Shown here one piece after another: positions 22,273-35,000 of a stretch of DNA of 64,000 nucleotides. The translations under genes and the position numbers were made by a program. This stretch comes from Branchiostoma floridae. Lineage: Eukaryota > Chordata > Leptocardii > Amphioxiformes > Branchiostomatidae. The notes below the pieces were generated by a model, which worked only from the letters and a program-made list of their open reading frames with translations, did no database searches and was not told the origin of the DNA. The stretch is from the NCBI RefSeq assembly GCF_000003815.2, contig NC_049982.1:25917242-25981241 (forward strand), written 5' to 3'. The stretch's first letter is position 1, and each line of letters begins with the position of its first letter.

Positions 22273-23267
22273 GTTAGAAGAGGGTCTTAACTATGTAAAA
22301 CTTGGACAAGGTTGGTTTGATATGGCTCATGGCCGAATGTGGCCTGCGGCAAATGATTGTCCGGCCAGGTTTGACTGTTGTGTTCCTCTGGCACGTTACG
22401 ACAACACCTCTAAACTACAGGTAGCCACAATCCACGAACTGCTAGTACTTGCTGGTAGAAGCATTTAGGATTAAGTTTTACTCATGCACCCTGAATTTTT
22501 GGACCTAGAGTTTTTTGTTAGGTTTGTTGTTGTTATTGGGTGGGCCGACTACTCTCTCTTAGCAGCCATGTGCTAATGTGTGAGGAGCTTATAATAGGCG
22601 GGGCTAAATCGCAATAGTTTTGGCGCTAACTTAGGTGACCTCAATATGACAGTAACTGCCCCAGGTACGGCCATATAGCTATAGGTTTTCAACCACTCAC
22701 TCCGGGTAGGTGTGGGTTTTTCTAACGTGCTTTTGGCTATCCTCAAATACGAGACCTCTATAAATAGATACTATTGAAAGTGATATCCTAGGCCAGGAAC
22801 GGCCCTAACCGAAGATCGGTACTCTTTTCCACCCGAGTGAAGTGAAGAAAGTCATATGAATGCCTTTGCCAAGGGCACAAGATTGGTCAAATATCAGCGG
22901 ATTAGAATCCAGGACTTCTGGGGAGTTTAAAACACACCCTACCGCTACTTGTACGTCTCGCCACACGGGCCCACTTAATTTCAATTGTTTTTTCAAGCCC
23001 TATTTTATCTTCTTTGTTACAGATTGCAGTAATATACGTCGTAGATTAGCAGACTGAACGTACGTATTATTGCCATAATGAATATTCTCTTGCTTCTCAG
23101 CACTTCATTTAGGCCACACTATAAATCAATTTACATGTTTGAATGCCTCGGTGTACACCATTTCATGTAGTGGATAGTCATATTGCCCCAGCGCTCTATG
23201 TTGGCCTTTGACCCATTGCTGAAATTTTGCTTAACCAAATGTCTAAGAGCTAAGGAAGTAAGAAGAA
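22273..23267. other. Intergenic, with a degenerate SINE at about 22800-22975
   Basis: 22273-22378 still matches the gene A flank, marking the end of duplicated unit B. On the minus strand at 22975-22800 a decayed SINE keeps TTGTGCCCTTGGCAAAGGCA. No gene seen in the remainder. Confidence 0.45.
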
Positions 23268-23366
23268 ATTGATACACACACATGCATACATACACACACT
23301 ACTAGTACCACATACACCCGCACATACATTCACGCACTGTCGCACACTCACCCACACATAATACAT

Positions 23367-23438
<72 letters not shown>

Positions 23439-23668
23439 TTACATATACATGTACACATACGCACACATACACACACACACATACACACATTACGTATACA
23501 CGCATACACATACACGCTTACATACACACACACACACACATATATATATATATGAACATCAACAAATACGCACACATACACAGACACACATACACTCACA
23601 CACAAACACATACGTATACACGCACACACATACACGCATACACACACACGCACACACACGCACACACG

Positions 23669-23712
<44 letters not shown>
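23268..23712. repeat. (CA)n-rich microsatellite tract
   Basis: Long CA runs (for example 23370-23432) with interspersed CATA and TATA. Reading frames of Thr-His or Val-Cys through it are artefacts. Confidence 0.95.
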
Positions 23713-23713
<1 letters not shown>

Positions 23714-23773
23714 TTACCCCACGCGACTCAGAGAAGGGCATTCTGTTAGTTGGACTTTGCAGGAAACCTTGCA

Positions 23774-26356
23774 TTAATAATGCATATTTCTGGTTTCCAA
23801 TGATTCAGTGATGGCCTGACTCTGACCCTGCCCAGTCTGATCATGACCACTGGTCATTAAAGGAGCTGTGTTGCTCGGGTTGGAGTCGGTAAGGGCCTGA
23901 TCATGAGACTGACCCACATCTCTGTACAGCGAATTCAGCAGCGAGGCAGTCGGTCCTCTTCCATACAATATATTTCTGGTATCCAAGGATTCAGTGATGG
24001 CATGAGACTGGCCCTGCCCTGTCTGATCATGACCACTGGTCACTCCAGCAGCTGTTGAACTCGTGTTGGATTCAGTGACGGCTGGAGACTTCCCCACATC
24101 TTTGTACAGTGAATTCAGCAGCGAGGCAGTTGGTCCTGTACCATACGATGTATTTGTAGCATCCAAGGATTCAGTGATGACCTGAGACCGGTCTTGCCCT
24201 GTCTGATCATGACCACTGGTCACTGCAGCAGCTGTGGTGTTTGTGCTGGATTCAGTGATGGCCTGAGACTGACCCTGCACTGTCTTGTCGTGACCACTGG
24301 TAGATTCCAGGTCCTTTGGTAGTATCCCCACACCTGCGTACATAGGGTTTGGCTTTAAGGCAGCTAGCAGTTCGTTATGTGACAGATTTCCAGCTTTCAG
24401 AGATTCAGTGTTAGCAGGAGTCTTGCCATGCGCCATCCGGTCATGATGGTTGTCAATATCTTGATACTGGCGATCATGACCACTGGTCACTATAGCATCT
24501 GTGGTGTTTGTGTTGGATTCAGTGATTGCCTGAGACTGCTCGGGCTCTGTCTGTTCATGACCACTGGTAGATTCTGGGTCCTTTGGTGGTTCTCCCACAC
24601 CTGCGTACATAGGATTTGGCTTTAAGGCAGCCAGCAGTTCGTTATGTGACAGATTTCCAGCTTTCAGAGATTTAAGGTTAGCCTGCATCTCAGACTGGCC
24701 ATGCACCATCTGGTCATGATGGTTGTCAATATCTTCATACTGGTGATCATGACCACTGGTCGTCACAGAAACTGCTGCGTTTTTGTTGCCACCAACACTG
24801 GGATTCAGTCCTAAAGGAGGATGAGTTGCCTTCCTCTTGTGCCATATTGTGATGATGATGGTGACAACCAGGACAAGACCAGCTACTGAACCACAAATAG
24901 AGGCAATGAGAACAGGTATTGATCGACCGGGAGAAGATTCATAGGAACTGTTGCTTTCTGGTTTGTCTGAGGTGATCACAAGGGGTGAGCTTAGTGTTGC
25001 TCTTGTTTTGATTGTTTTGCCTGCAGGACCTGCTACTGAGTCAGCATTGCCTTTGAAGTACCAGTGAAAGCGAGGGGTGACGGTGTCATTATAACAGTTG
25101 TTAGTGGCTTTTAGGATATCAACCGGCAGTGTTGAATTCGTTGGCTCTTCACATATCAATTCGTCAGGATCGACATCTGCAAGCTTCTGTCCCTTGAATT
25201 TGTCAGGTTGGGCACAGATTATCTGGTCTTTATATGGGAGGAATTTGGTCATATTTAGTCTGAAGGGAACCATTCTACAGTCACACTGCCAGGGGTTCTC
25301 GTCAAGTCTTATGGTAAGATTTGAAGACAACAGGCCAAAAGCTGAAGGGGGGATGTCAGACATCTTGTTTGACCGAAGGTCCAAATGTTGGAGTTGCGGC
25401 AGTGTTGCAAATGTAACAGAATCACTTACAACATGTATGTGGTTGGAGCACAGGTCCAAATATTGTAGCCGGGACAGACTTGCAAATGTATGAGACTGAA
25501 TCATTGTCTCGTTGCTTTTCAGGCGCAAACGTTGGAGCTGGGGTGCAAGTGCACTTGGCGGAATACATACCTGAATTTTTGTTATGTGGTTGTTGGACAG
25601 GAACAGCTTTTGTAGTCTGGGTAGATCTGCAAATGCACCAGACTTAATCATTGTTATCTTGTTGAAAGACAGGGACAATTCTCTTAGTTGAGGTAAATAC
25701 CCAATTGTACCTACCTGGATCTTTGTCATTTGGTTGTAGGACAAGTACAACTCTTGTAACCTGGTTAGATTTGAAACTGTACCAGCCTGAATCATCGTTA
25801 TCTTGTTGCGGTATAGGTACAAACCTTGAAGCTGGGGGAGATTTACAAATGCACCAGGTTGAATCATTGTCACCTGGTTGTAATTGTTATTAATGACCAA
25901 CTTCCGCAGCTGGGGTAGATTTGCAAATGCTCCAGGCTGAATTGTTGTTATCAAGTTGGTATCAAGCCACAACTCTTCGAGAAGGGGTAAATCAACAAAT
26001 GTGCCTGCCTGAATCATTCTTATTTTGTTGGATTGAAGGGAAAACACTTTGAGCTGGGGTAGGTTTACAAATGCACCAGGCTGAATCTCTGTTATCTGGC
26101 TTGAGGACAGATCCATGTGGGTGAGCTGGGATAGATTTGCAATCGCACCAGACTGAATTATTGTTATCTGGTTATCTGACAAATCTAAACGATAGATGGA
26201 TGTGGGAAGATTTTGAGGGATGCTGGTGAGGCCCAGGTTGCGGCACCTGCAGAGTGATGTTGGTGCACAGCTGCAGACAGCTTCTGGCAGGCTGCAGCTG
26301 AATTCGTTGAGGATGATGAGAAGGACAATTATTACGTGACGCAGCTTTCCTCCCAT
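23774..26356 (-). CDS. LRR type I transmembrane receptor with repetitive tyrosine tail (860 aa)
   Basis: A single coding exon. The first in-frame ATG is at 26356 ([16 protein letters not shown]..., a signal peptide); a pyrimidine tract and CAG just upstream (CTTTTCTGTTGGGATGGCAG) suggest a 5' UTR splice acceptor. An LRRNT ([11 protein letters not shown]) precedes about twelve 23-26-residue LRRs of the form LxxLxLxxNxIxxIxxGAFxNLPQ (residues about 50-345). A canonical LRRCT (NPWQCDC ... CEEP) follows. The TM lies near 477-502 ([20 protein letters not shown]). The tail (about 355 aa) consists of repeated modules: SGHDxQYxDIDNHHD twice, [20 protein letters not shown] twice, [15 protein letters not shown] twice, and many [17 protein letters not shown] copies. 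Tyr motifs YEDI, YQDI, YAGV, YKDV and YRDV suggest SH2 docking (inference). No TIR domain. Receptor function and ligand are unknown. Confidence 0.92.
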   Translation of the reverse strand: MGGKLRHVIIVLLIILNEFSCSLPEAVCSCAPTSLCRCRNLGLTSIPQNLPTSIYRLDLSDNQITIIQSGAIANLSQLTHMDLSSSQITEIQPGAFVNLPQLKVFSLQSNKIRMIQAGTFVDLPLLEELWLDTNLITTIQPGAFANLPQLRKLVINNNYNQVTMIQPGAFVNLPQLQGLYLYRNKITMIQAGTVSNLTRLQELYLSYNQMTKIQVGTIGYLPQLRELSLSFNKITMIKSGAFADLPRLQKLFLSNNHITKIQVCIPPSALAPQLQRLRLKSNETMIQSHTFASLSRLQYLDLCSNHIHVVSDSVTFATLPQLQHLDLRSNKMSDIPPSAFGLLSSNLTIRLDENPWQCDCRMVPFRLNMTKFLPYKDQIICAQPDKFKGQKLADVDPDELICEEPTNSTLPVDILKATNNCYNDTVTPRFHWYFKGNADSVAGPAGKTIKTRATLSSPLVITSDKPESNSSYESSPGRSIPVLIASICGSVAGLVLVVTIIITIWHKRKATHPPLGLNPSVGGNKNAAVSVTTSGHDHQYEDIDNHHDQMVHGQSEMQANLKSLKAGNLSHNELLAALKPNPMYAGVGEPPKDPESTSGHEQTEPEQSQAITESNTNTTDAIVTSGHDRQYQDIDNHHDRMAHGKTPANTESLKAGNLSHNELLAALKPNPMYAGVGILPKDLESTSGHDKTVQGQSQAITESSTNTTAAAVTSGHDQTGQDRSQVITESLDATNTSYGTGPTASLLNSLYKDVGKSPAVTESNTSSTAAGVTSGHDQTGQGQSHAITESLDTRNILYGRGPTASLLNSLYRDVGQSHDQALTDSNPSNTAPLMTSGHDQTGQGQSQAITESLETRNMHY

Positions 26357-26698
26357 GGCGTCCTGCCATCCCAACAGAAAAGAAAGCTCCTCTGTAAAGC
26401 TATCTTAAGTTAACTTAACGTCAAAAACATGCTCAACCAACATGAAAAGAGATTATAGAAATAATTCTTGTAGTCATACTCAAGTTGTCCTCAAAGTGCT
26501 TTGTTCTGCATTTCGACCTCTTGCTACATCTATTACTTTAAAATGTTTGTGAACCAAGATATTGAGCTTGTGTGGCCTAAAATGGGAGAATTTAGAAAAT
26601 TTTCAACTGTCCTGTTGAAAAATGGTGACCTTTTTGTCCTCTTGTATGCTGCCATACTTGTACGATACAACGCACATGTCTCAGTAGCCATATCTTTA
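26357..26698. other. 5' flank of the LRR receptor
   Basis: Probable 5' UTR intron or promoter region of the LRR gene. No clear TATA box; nothing else recognised. Confidence 0.3.
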
Positions 26699-27006
26699 GG
26701 CCACACCAATTTAGTTTGTTGCTTCCCGGTTTTTTCCAGAAAATATTGGGGCGGTCGGTCGAAAAAAAAAGAAAAAAATGCAAAAGGTCTGGGGTGAACT
26801 TATATAACACAAAAAACAAGGTTAGTAGTCAAGTTTTCAGCTTTTCATGGCATGTTTTATCCAATGAATCTCTTCCTTTGATTTGATACCAAAGACAGGT
26901 CTGCTAAAGCAAGACCTATATTATTTTTCTTGGGACTAATTTTTTTCCAAATCGGAAAAAAATGGGTCGGGAAATCCGAGAAGCAACAAATTGAATTGGT
27001 GTGGCC
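26699..27006. mobile_element. Harbinger-like MITE
   Basis: TIRs of about 25-30 bp (left GGCCACACCAATTTAGTTTG, right end CAATTGAATTGGTGTGGCC-like) flanked by TTA on both sides, as in PIF/Harbinger 3-bp target duplications. The interior is AT-rich with no ORF. Confidence 0.6.
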
Positions 27007-27029
27007 TTATAGTGCTAGTTTTGTTAATT

Positions 27030-30000
27030 TACTGTGGTTTAGAATATATGTTTATCTTGTGGTAATTGTCTGGAGTTGGCCGTTTGAATATCTATACTAA
27101 GTTGTTGACTCTTTTCCTGACATTTTTGTGACGTTATGTAAGTATCTTACAGATAACCATGTCAGCAAAAGAGTAGACATTGGGTACCTCTTGAAATGTT
27201 TCCTCTACCTACTAGTATTTCTGAAATACCATTACAAACATGTTGCTTAGTACATGTATATACATAATGCAAGCTCTTGCCATATAACTATGGTAGCAGA
27301 AGAATAGAACTGCAACCCTTTTCATGAAATGTTCATCGTTTTTTTAAGGTTAATCTGGTCTCAAGTCCGAGTTTTACAAAACAAAATGGGGCCCGACCGG
27401 GCCCCAAAATAGCCCGGTAGTCACCGGGTGCCACACAGGGCCGCGAAGGTACTAGTATCACACCAAAATATGCCAACAATCAGCCAGTGAGCCACCTGGC
27501 AGGGACCCTTTTTTCAATTGTTACCTAAGCATTAGGCATAACAATCTGCCTATAAACAGATTGCTACAGGGTACGTACTTCGGTAGCTGTTCTGTAATGT
27601 CGCGTGACAAACAAGCATTGTTTAGCATAACATTCAACTTCTCGATCTCGATTCTTGGTAATTGCACAAATGTATTATTGGTTACATACACGGGTATGTT
27701 AATTCTCAGAAGCTGGCTATTTGCATAAACAAGCTCCCACCTACGCTTAATAAATATGTCGAATTGCAATGAAAATACATAGCAAAATTGTGGCACATAA
27801 TTACATTCGCTAAGACGATTAAGGTTACGGCGCTGTGTGTCCCTTTGTCCTTTTACGAACACCATAGCACAGGAAGTAATCGCTGGATCATTATGGTATT
27901 TGGTAAGGGTTGGCAAAAGGAAGAGAATATTTAATCATGGTCCTCCTTGCTGCTTTCTGTGGAAGCGAAACGTTTTTTATTTATTGATTGAGGTCTGTTC
28001 TTTTTCAAACACATGTCCTTGTTCTTGGTGCTGAGCAACATCCAAACACTGGCATAAACACCTGTCACTGGAGCAACACCTACAACACCATGAAATCAAT
28101 CACAAACACACCTAATCTGGTACTGAACAGCATCTGCGCACAAGCAGACAGAGATCCAAATGTTCTGTTCAAAGGTGTTTCAGGCAGAAAGTCACAACTA
28201 TTTATCCACGTGTTTTCTGCCGTACTTGTAGGATACGTGCTTCAGTTGCAATTCCTAGTGCTAGCATGTAACAAACAACTTTGGATTACCGTGATTTAAG
28301 TTATAACGGTTGTGTTGATTGTCTAGAGTTGGATATTTGAATATCAATATTTCGGTTGTCGACTCTTCTTGTAACCATATAAGCACTTCCCTGATAAATG
28401 GCCACGACGGTAGAAAAAGAGAAAATTGAACACTTTTCTTATAAAACTTTATCTGCCTATTTCTGAAATTACAATAATCAGAGATATTGCTCAGCCGCTC
28501 CCGATTTTGCGGGTCCGGCTCTTAAAAGTGTATGGCATGCAGCTAGCTGCAGTTGTCTTGTGGGAACATCACAGGCTTATAAGGTTTAAGCAGACTGGGC
28601 TTGTCAAGGCTTGGTCCCAGAATGTTTTGGAGTACTACGTCACAAAATAAAAGTATCATGGCGCCGCACGCCTGATCATCTCTAAAACATAACGCGGTTA
28701 TATTGATTGTCTAGAGTTAAATGTTTTAATATGAATATTGAGGTTGTTTACTCTTTTTGCTGACGCTGACGGTCTTGTGCCTTTGTGAGTACCTTACAGA
28801 TAACCAAGTCAGCAAAAGAATTAAAGTCTAACACTTTTCTTAAAATGTTCACCTTCCTATTTCTGAAATATCATAACAGACCCCTCGCTTAGCCGCTCTC
28901 GTAAAGGCAATGCAATTTTACAAAAAACTTCGTGCTCTGAAAAGTGCAGACATAAGTTAATGACTTGTGCAAGTATCTAAATAGTCCCTATCTAAGCTTT
29001 GATAAGACTGGGCCTGGAATGGACCGGCGTGGTCCCTCTTAATGTTATGGTACTGGTTGAAAAATTTGTCTCGGGAGTTAAAATCTCGCCAAAATTAAAA
29101 TATCACGACGCACCAGCCCTATTTCTCTTTACAGAACCAAACTGATCTCTAAGTAGATGTTCGGGTGGAAGAGTGTCAAACGTGTTTTCTGACAGCTGTG
29201 CTCCTCGGACAGCTCTCTATCCTTGTCGGACAGCTCTCTATCCTTGTCGGACAGCTCTCTATCCTTGCCAACAGTCACGAAAACACAAACAAACCTCTAC
29301 CACAATATCTCCTTGGAGAATGAAACAACCCTGGTCTAGCTACAGCAAACTGTCTACAAAACATCATCGACTGGCAGAAACGCACACACTTTCCTACCCA
29401 GTCAAAGTAGCTTCAGGTGTTTGCTTCTCTCAAAGCTGTCTATTCTTGACAACAGCCATAGGACATAACAATAATCTACCACAGATCCACCTGGAGAATT
29501 AAACCCATTAAGCTAGGTAAACAGATGTGCTTTTACTGATCATCCACTGGCAAAAAAATAGTCTGTGTAACGCAAACTCCGCTGTCCGGGACTTATTGGC
29601 CCCTCCCCGCCTGCGGCAATGCGGGGCGGGCCGTAAGAATCGCGATAAAATCAGTCTAACGGAAACACACATACCTTCCAACCCAGTCATAGAAGCTTCA
29701 GTTTGCCCTTTCTTGAGTGAGACTCATATACAATGCCCCAAGCACCAGTTGTTGCTGTTCCTGTAGCGTGCGTTATTCGCCTTCGATAGCTTATCCGTAA
29801 TGCCGCGTGACAAACAAGCTAAGTTTTGTTCACGAACACTGTCGTGTTAATTGTCTGAATCAGGCTGTAAGAATATCATTAATATTTACTTTTCTTAGAA
29901 AGCTGCCTATTTCTGAATTACAAATGAATGTTCGAGTTCTGGTAATTTGTCTTGTGAGTGCGACGTCACAAAATAACAGTGTGGCACCCCTATTCCGCTT

Positions 30001-30720
30001 TACAAAACAAACCTGATCACAAACCAGATGACTATTCTGGGTGGAAGAGTGTCAAACGTTTTCTAACGACTGTGCTTTTCTGAAAGGTCTCTATCTTTGC
30101 CAACAGTTATAAAAACATAACAACCATCTATCCCAAAATCCACATGTATAAAAATAACGCGAGCAGCAGAACAGAAATTGCAACACTTTTTTAAATAAAA
30201 CTTCATCTGTTAAAAAGGTTTGTCTGATTTTTAAGTGAAAATCCGAGGCCTGGCTGTGCCCAAATATAGCCCGGCAGCCACAGGATGTCCCACGAGGCCA
30301 CGAGGGGATCACCCCCCCCCCCCAAATTGCTTACATTCAGCCCGTGAGCTGCTCTGCGGGCGATTGTGACCGAATAATTAGGCATAACAATCTGTCTACG
30401 AAACAGATTTGCTTTTTACTGATTACCCCCTGACAGAAGTACACATACCTTCCAACCCAGTCAAGATAGCTTCAGTTTGCACGGTCTTGAATAGAACCCG
30501 TGTAGAATGCCTCAAGCACGGATGGTTGCTGTTCTTGTAGGGTGCGTCCTTCGCCTTCATTCGATAGCTTATCCGTAATGCCACGTAACACGCAAGCCAA
30601 GTTTAGTATTATGTACACGGTCGTGTTAATTGGCTGAAGCTGGCTATTTGAATACTGTTAATATCTAAGAACTCCTAAAACCTACCTTCGCAAAATTATT
30701 TTGTCTCTTTTCAATGCAAC
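27030..30720. repeat. Degenerate long-unit tandem repeat array
   Basis: Related blocks recur in the same order. One starts at 27045, 28305 and 28695 (GATTGTCTAGAGTT ... TTTCTGAAAT). One occurs at 27370-27600 and 30240-30430 (AGCCCGGTAGCCAC ... AATTAGGCATAACAATCTG). One occurs at 29690-29825 and 30470-30605 (GATAGCTTATCCGTAATGCC). One occurs at 29115 and 29980 (GGGTGGAAGAGTGTCAAACG). Units diverged considerably and carry indels. A 21-bp minisatellite (TCGGACAGCTCTCTATCCTTG) repeats three times at 29205-29267. No convincing gene; the 131-codon minus frame at 27521-27916 lies in repeat sequence. Confidence 0.65.
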
Positions 30721-30925
30721 TACAGTGCAATAGCTGCAGTACCTTTGCCAAGAAGGTCATGGCTTAGGTGCTGTTTGTTTGTCCTTTTATTTGTTAAAAG
30801 CATAACACGAGAAGTCGTGGATGTATGTTTATGATTTTTGGTACGTGAATGGGGGTTGGCAAATAGCAGAATCTAATAAAAGATTATTGGGCTTTTAGCG
30901 GCTTTCTGAGGCAGATGAGTTTCCG
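30715..30925 (-). repeat. Copy of the dispersed CTTCGCC family
   Basis: CCTTTGCCAAGAAGGT hairpin-like start, then GAAGTCGTGGATG and TTTTTGGTACGTG, matching the repeat at 5.1-5.9 kb. Sister copies lie at 37.4-38.0, 55.9-56.2 and 63.0-63.3 kb. Confidence 0.45.
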
Positions 30926-30964
30926 GTTTGGATATTTCGTAGTCTGTTCGTGTTCTACTGGTCA

Positions 30965-31319
30965 CACCAGCAAACTTTCGTGTCGTTAGTGCTGAACACT
31001 ATTCACACGAAAACATGCCTGTCCCTGGTGCTGACCACCATCAAGACACATGTAAACACACCTGTACTTGGTGCTGAACACTATCTACACACAGGCAAAC
31101 ACACCTGTCCCTGAACACCATCTACACACAAACACTCCAGTTCCTGATGCTGAACGCCATCCACACACTGGCAAACACGTCCCTGGTGCTGGACACAATT
31201 CACACATAGGTAAACACACATATCTCTGGTACTGAACACCATCCACACACACGCAAATAGACCTGTCCTTGGTGCTGACCACCATCCGTACACAGGCAGA
31301 TAAAGCTGTCCCTAAACAC

Positions 31320-31394
<75 letters not shown>

Positions 31395-31500
31395 CTAAAA
31401 CACAACTGTCCATGGTGCTGAACACGATTCACACACAGGCAAACAGCATATATCTACCTACCTACCTACCTACCTACCTATTCTACCTAACAGCATATAT
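30965..31500. repeat. Minisatellite with CA and CTAC microsatellites
   Basis: About ten diverged copies of a 45-50-bp unit (core CCTGTCCCTGGTGCTGAACA followed by CCATCCACACA) from 30965 to 31440, interrupted by (CA)n at 31318-31393 and followed by (CTAC)n at 31455-31480. Two or three older copies of the same unit lie at 28005-28150. The Val-Cys reading frames are artefacts. Confidence 0.85.
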
Positions 31501-32009
31501 CTACCTTTCATAATAAGATGATTATCTTGCAATTGATATTATGAACGGCAACAAGCAGTCTTATGTGACAACAGCATGCTCTATATATATACAAATGTGT
31601 CTTCTTAGTTAACGTTATATTACATGATGTTCTTTGAAACAAAACGGAAAGCCAGGACAAGAAACAACTCCAGAAATTCCAGACAGTATATTCTCAATTG
31701 ACAGCTAGTCAAACCGAACCAGCCCTGTGACTTTATAGTCAGAAAACGTACACTTAACAACAGCACATACTGCAACTGTCCGACAGCCATGTTATTGGGG
31801 GGGGGGGGGTACATCACTATACATCTTTGACGTTATGGCACCAGTGCCATAACAGAACAGTTTTAGTAAATGCTACCTTTCACGTTTTCTGGGCTTCATA
31901 TGGAATAGAATTACATTTTTATGACAATGCTCTTCATCGATTTGCAGCTTTGCCTTAAAGGCAGCTACTGATTACTCCGCTACCAGCTGTCGCACCTGGC
32001 AGCTGGCAA
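31501..32009. other. 3' flank of the Kazal gene
   Basis: Presumed 3' UTR and downstream sequence of the minus-strand Kazal gene. Includes a poly-G run near 31796-31809. No other feature seen. Confidence 0.3.
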
Positions 32010-35000
32010 CTACAGCCGTCTGCCACCTGGCTTGCTGCCTGGTGCCTGTGCCTCCTCTCCATTCTCCTCGGGAGTGCACTCGCCCTCATGGCGGACTCGG
32101 ATCTCTGTCTTCACCGGAGCCTCCTGGAGGGGTTGGGGTGAGAAGGGTTAATTATAATAAAGAAGTAATAAACTCTAGCAAGGAGTGTTAATTTCCAATA
32201 GATTATGAATCAATGAATACATAATCAGCCGACTTAGAAAGAAAAGAAAGAAAGCATATACATCTGGCGCCTTTTCACTACCGTTGAACTGAATATTAGG
32301 GACATGTACTGACCAACATTTTCCTGCACAGCTCGCACTCGTTAGGGTAGGTGTGCTTGTCGGACCCGCACACGGGCATGTAGATCCTGGGGCAGCCGCG
32401 CCTCTCGGGATTGCACTTGGCCTGAAATATATGATATAATATCAGATACACGGCAAATCACTTTGAGTGGATGAAGGAGTTTCGTTGCTTTTATCCCATT
32501 CCATTTTAACAGTCCGCAACGACGGTATTTATTTAGAGTTCATCAGTCACGTATGTTGACAGTTACTATCAATTTTTCTTGCGTAGGTCATCTGCCCCTC
32601 CCCCCGTTTGCGTATGAAGAGTGTGGTGAGGTGTATGTAGGTGAGACGGGGAGATCTTTAGGGGAACGGACCATGGAACACCAAAAGTCCTTAGACCGTC
32701 TGTATAGTAAATCCGCGCTAAGCCGATACCACCTCCAGTCACGTCACATAGTTACTACCAAGCCCATCTTGGATGATATCGAAGTCATTGACCTAGAGGC
32801 ACACCAGGCCAACAGGAATATCAAGGAGGCAATCCACATCCAGCTGGAGGGAGCGAAGCTGACCCGCAACGAGGGTTGGGAGCTTTCCAAGTCCTACCTA
32901 CCCCTTCTCCGCAAGGAGGCGGGGGAGGGGGCAGATAATCTACGCAAGCCTGGTCTAGTCTCATATTCTCTCGCGAGATCGAGACTAGACCATTCTCCGC
33001 GTCCAAGATGTACTGGTAGACATAAAAAATTTGGAGGTACGTTCTCTACCTTTAATAAACAGTCACTGTTAGAAAAAAAAATTGATTAAACTTAGAGTTT
33101 TGTGAAGTGGAAACATTTATGTATTTCCCAACTCTACCGCTACTAAAATTTATGTCTATTAGCCCAAATGAAAAATAGCAACTAAAAACGCATTCAACCA
33201 CCATGGCAGACGAAACGTCACCAAAAGCAATATATCTATTTCCCTATAGTATATGGAGTGAAATATAAAAAGAAAACATAGTACTCACATTTCTGTTCTC
33301 GATAGCCTGTTCACTGCGGCTAGCCACCTCTGGGCACTCACCCCTAGACACCTGGAATCAGATGCAAACCATCGATGGAATTAATATATCTCAGTCCTAT
33401 GGTATCCTATGCATTGTCTAGACTTTGCTATAAAGATTATCTTCCATAGCAACGGTTGTCATGACAACATAAATGCATTTTCAAGCCTAAGAAGAAGTGA
33501 TTTTCTTCAAGTTTTTAACAGATAGACAAGTAATACACAAGTTATGATGCTTCATTTTCCACTTCTGATATATTTGCATAAATTTGCATAAATCCAACTG
33601 TTACCTAAAGTAGTAAAGAGGCATCAGGCTATAGTTTTATGGTACTTGAGTTTTCATTTGGAGATTGGACTACGACAGACTTCGGGTTTCTCCTCCTACA
33701 CCACAAATTGTGCAAAAAGAGGTGCGCGATATGTACAAATGCGATAATTGTGTAATACCCTATAAAATACAACAGACCGATTCTGACTGTTCATCACAAT
33801 CAGCAGTTCAACCAATGGTAGCATGGCAATTATCGGTTCAGCCAATGAGAAAGTGGCTGCATGGCCGTTAAATTATTTGTGTGCTTTTATTGTGCGTTGC
33901 AACATTTCAAGGAAGTGGCCTTGCATCTGAGATCAGTCAATCAACTTTTGGGACTTTATTAGTGGTTTTGGTAGATTATTTATAATATTTACAACTTGTA
34001 AGACTTGTACATGTAACGCACCTTAATCCGCGGGGTAACCTATATTCGCTGTATCTAAAAAACGGTACTTAGGGATATTATCTCGACCGACTAAGGTTTC
34101 AAACTGTAATGTTTTCAGAATATTGCAGTTTGAAATCGCCATCACCTTGATATCCCTAAATACCTTGTACTTTTTAAAAGCAACGGATATAATTAGGTTA
34201 ACCCTCGGATAAAGGTGAACTAGCGTTATACACCTTACCATTGTGAGCTTGTCGTCTCCCATCTGACATGCATGAACCTTCAGAGCGCACTCATTGCTGT
34301 ATGTCTCTCCGTCAGACCCGCACACAGGGTCAAAGTTGAACGGGCACATGTCAGGACATGCTGCAAGACCTGTCAAGGGGAACAAACTATTAGGTTCGCA
34401 CCTTTGGCGTTGCCAGAAATGTCATCAACTCAATAAAGCCAGATTTCTTTTAATGAGAATCGCATGAGCTTCGTTTTCCCCTCTATATACCTAACATTTG
34501 TTGTCTTTGTCAATCCAACAAATATTCGAAGACATAACAGCTACAAAGTTGAAATAATGCATTGGCGCATAACCTGTATTCAAACATATAACGGACTTTC
34601 TTGTTAGGTAAAATGAATCCTTCCGAGAAGTTCCGACAGTTGCCCAGGTACGATTGTTCCAGTAGCAGAGTTGTAGGCATACTAGTAAATTGACAAGGTG
34701 ATTATGAAGCACTATAAGCACAAATAACGGATGGATCCCGCGTTTTTATCTAAGTACATGCAGTAACATGCTGGTCGTTTTCAAATTGTAGCATATCTGT
34801 TCACTTTGTCTTTTATCGAAAGAAAACATGGTCACGTGTGTTTCTTGCTTGAGTGTATGACTGACCCGCTGTTTTACGATCCCAAAATAGAACATAACGC
34901 GAATGCAAATATGCACAGTGTACTTGACATAACGTCATGCAGTCACTCTCTCATTGGCCGAAACGATAATTGCCATGCTATCATTGGTTGGACTGATAAT

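Noticed and set aside
23250-23811. Long Thr-His and Val-Cys reading frames
   Set aside because: Translation of the CA microsatellite; no start, splice or domain support.
26357-26374. Upstream extension of the LRR receptor from a TTG
   Set aside because: A non-ATG start is unlikely in a nuclear animal gene; the ATG at 26356 begins a good signal peptide.
27521-27916. 131-codon minus frame
   Set aside because: Lies in the degenerate array, matches no family, and sister repeat copies do not keep the frame.
31081-31432. Frames rich in CVCVCV and CVDGVQ
   Set aside because: They follow the minisatellite period and CA run on the minus strand.
23268-31500. CRISPR-like regular repeats
   Set aside because: Repeats are contiguous mini- and microsatellites without unique spacers, in a eukaryotic context.
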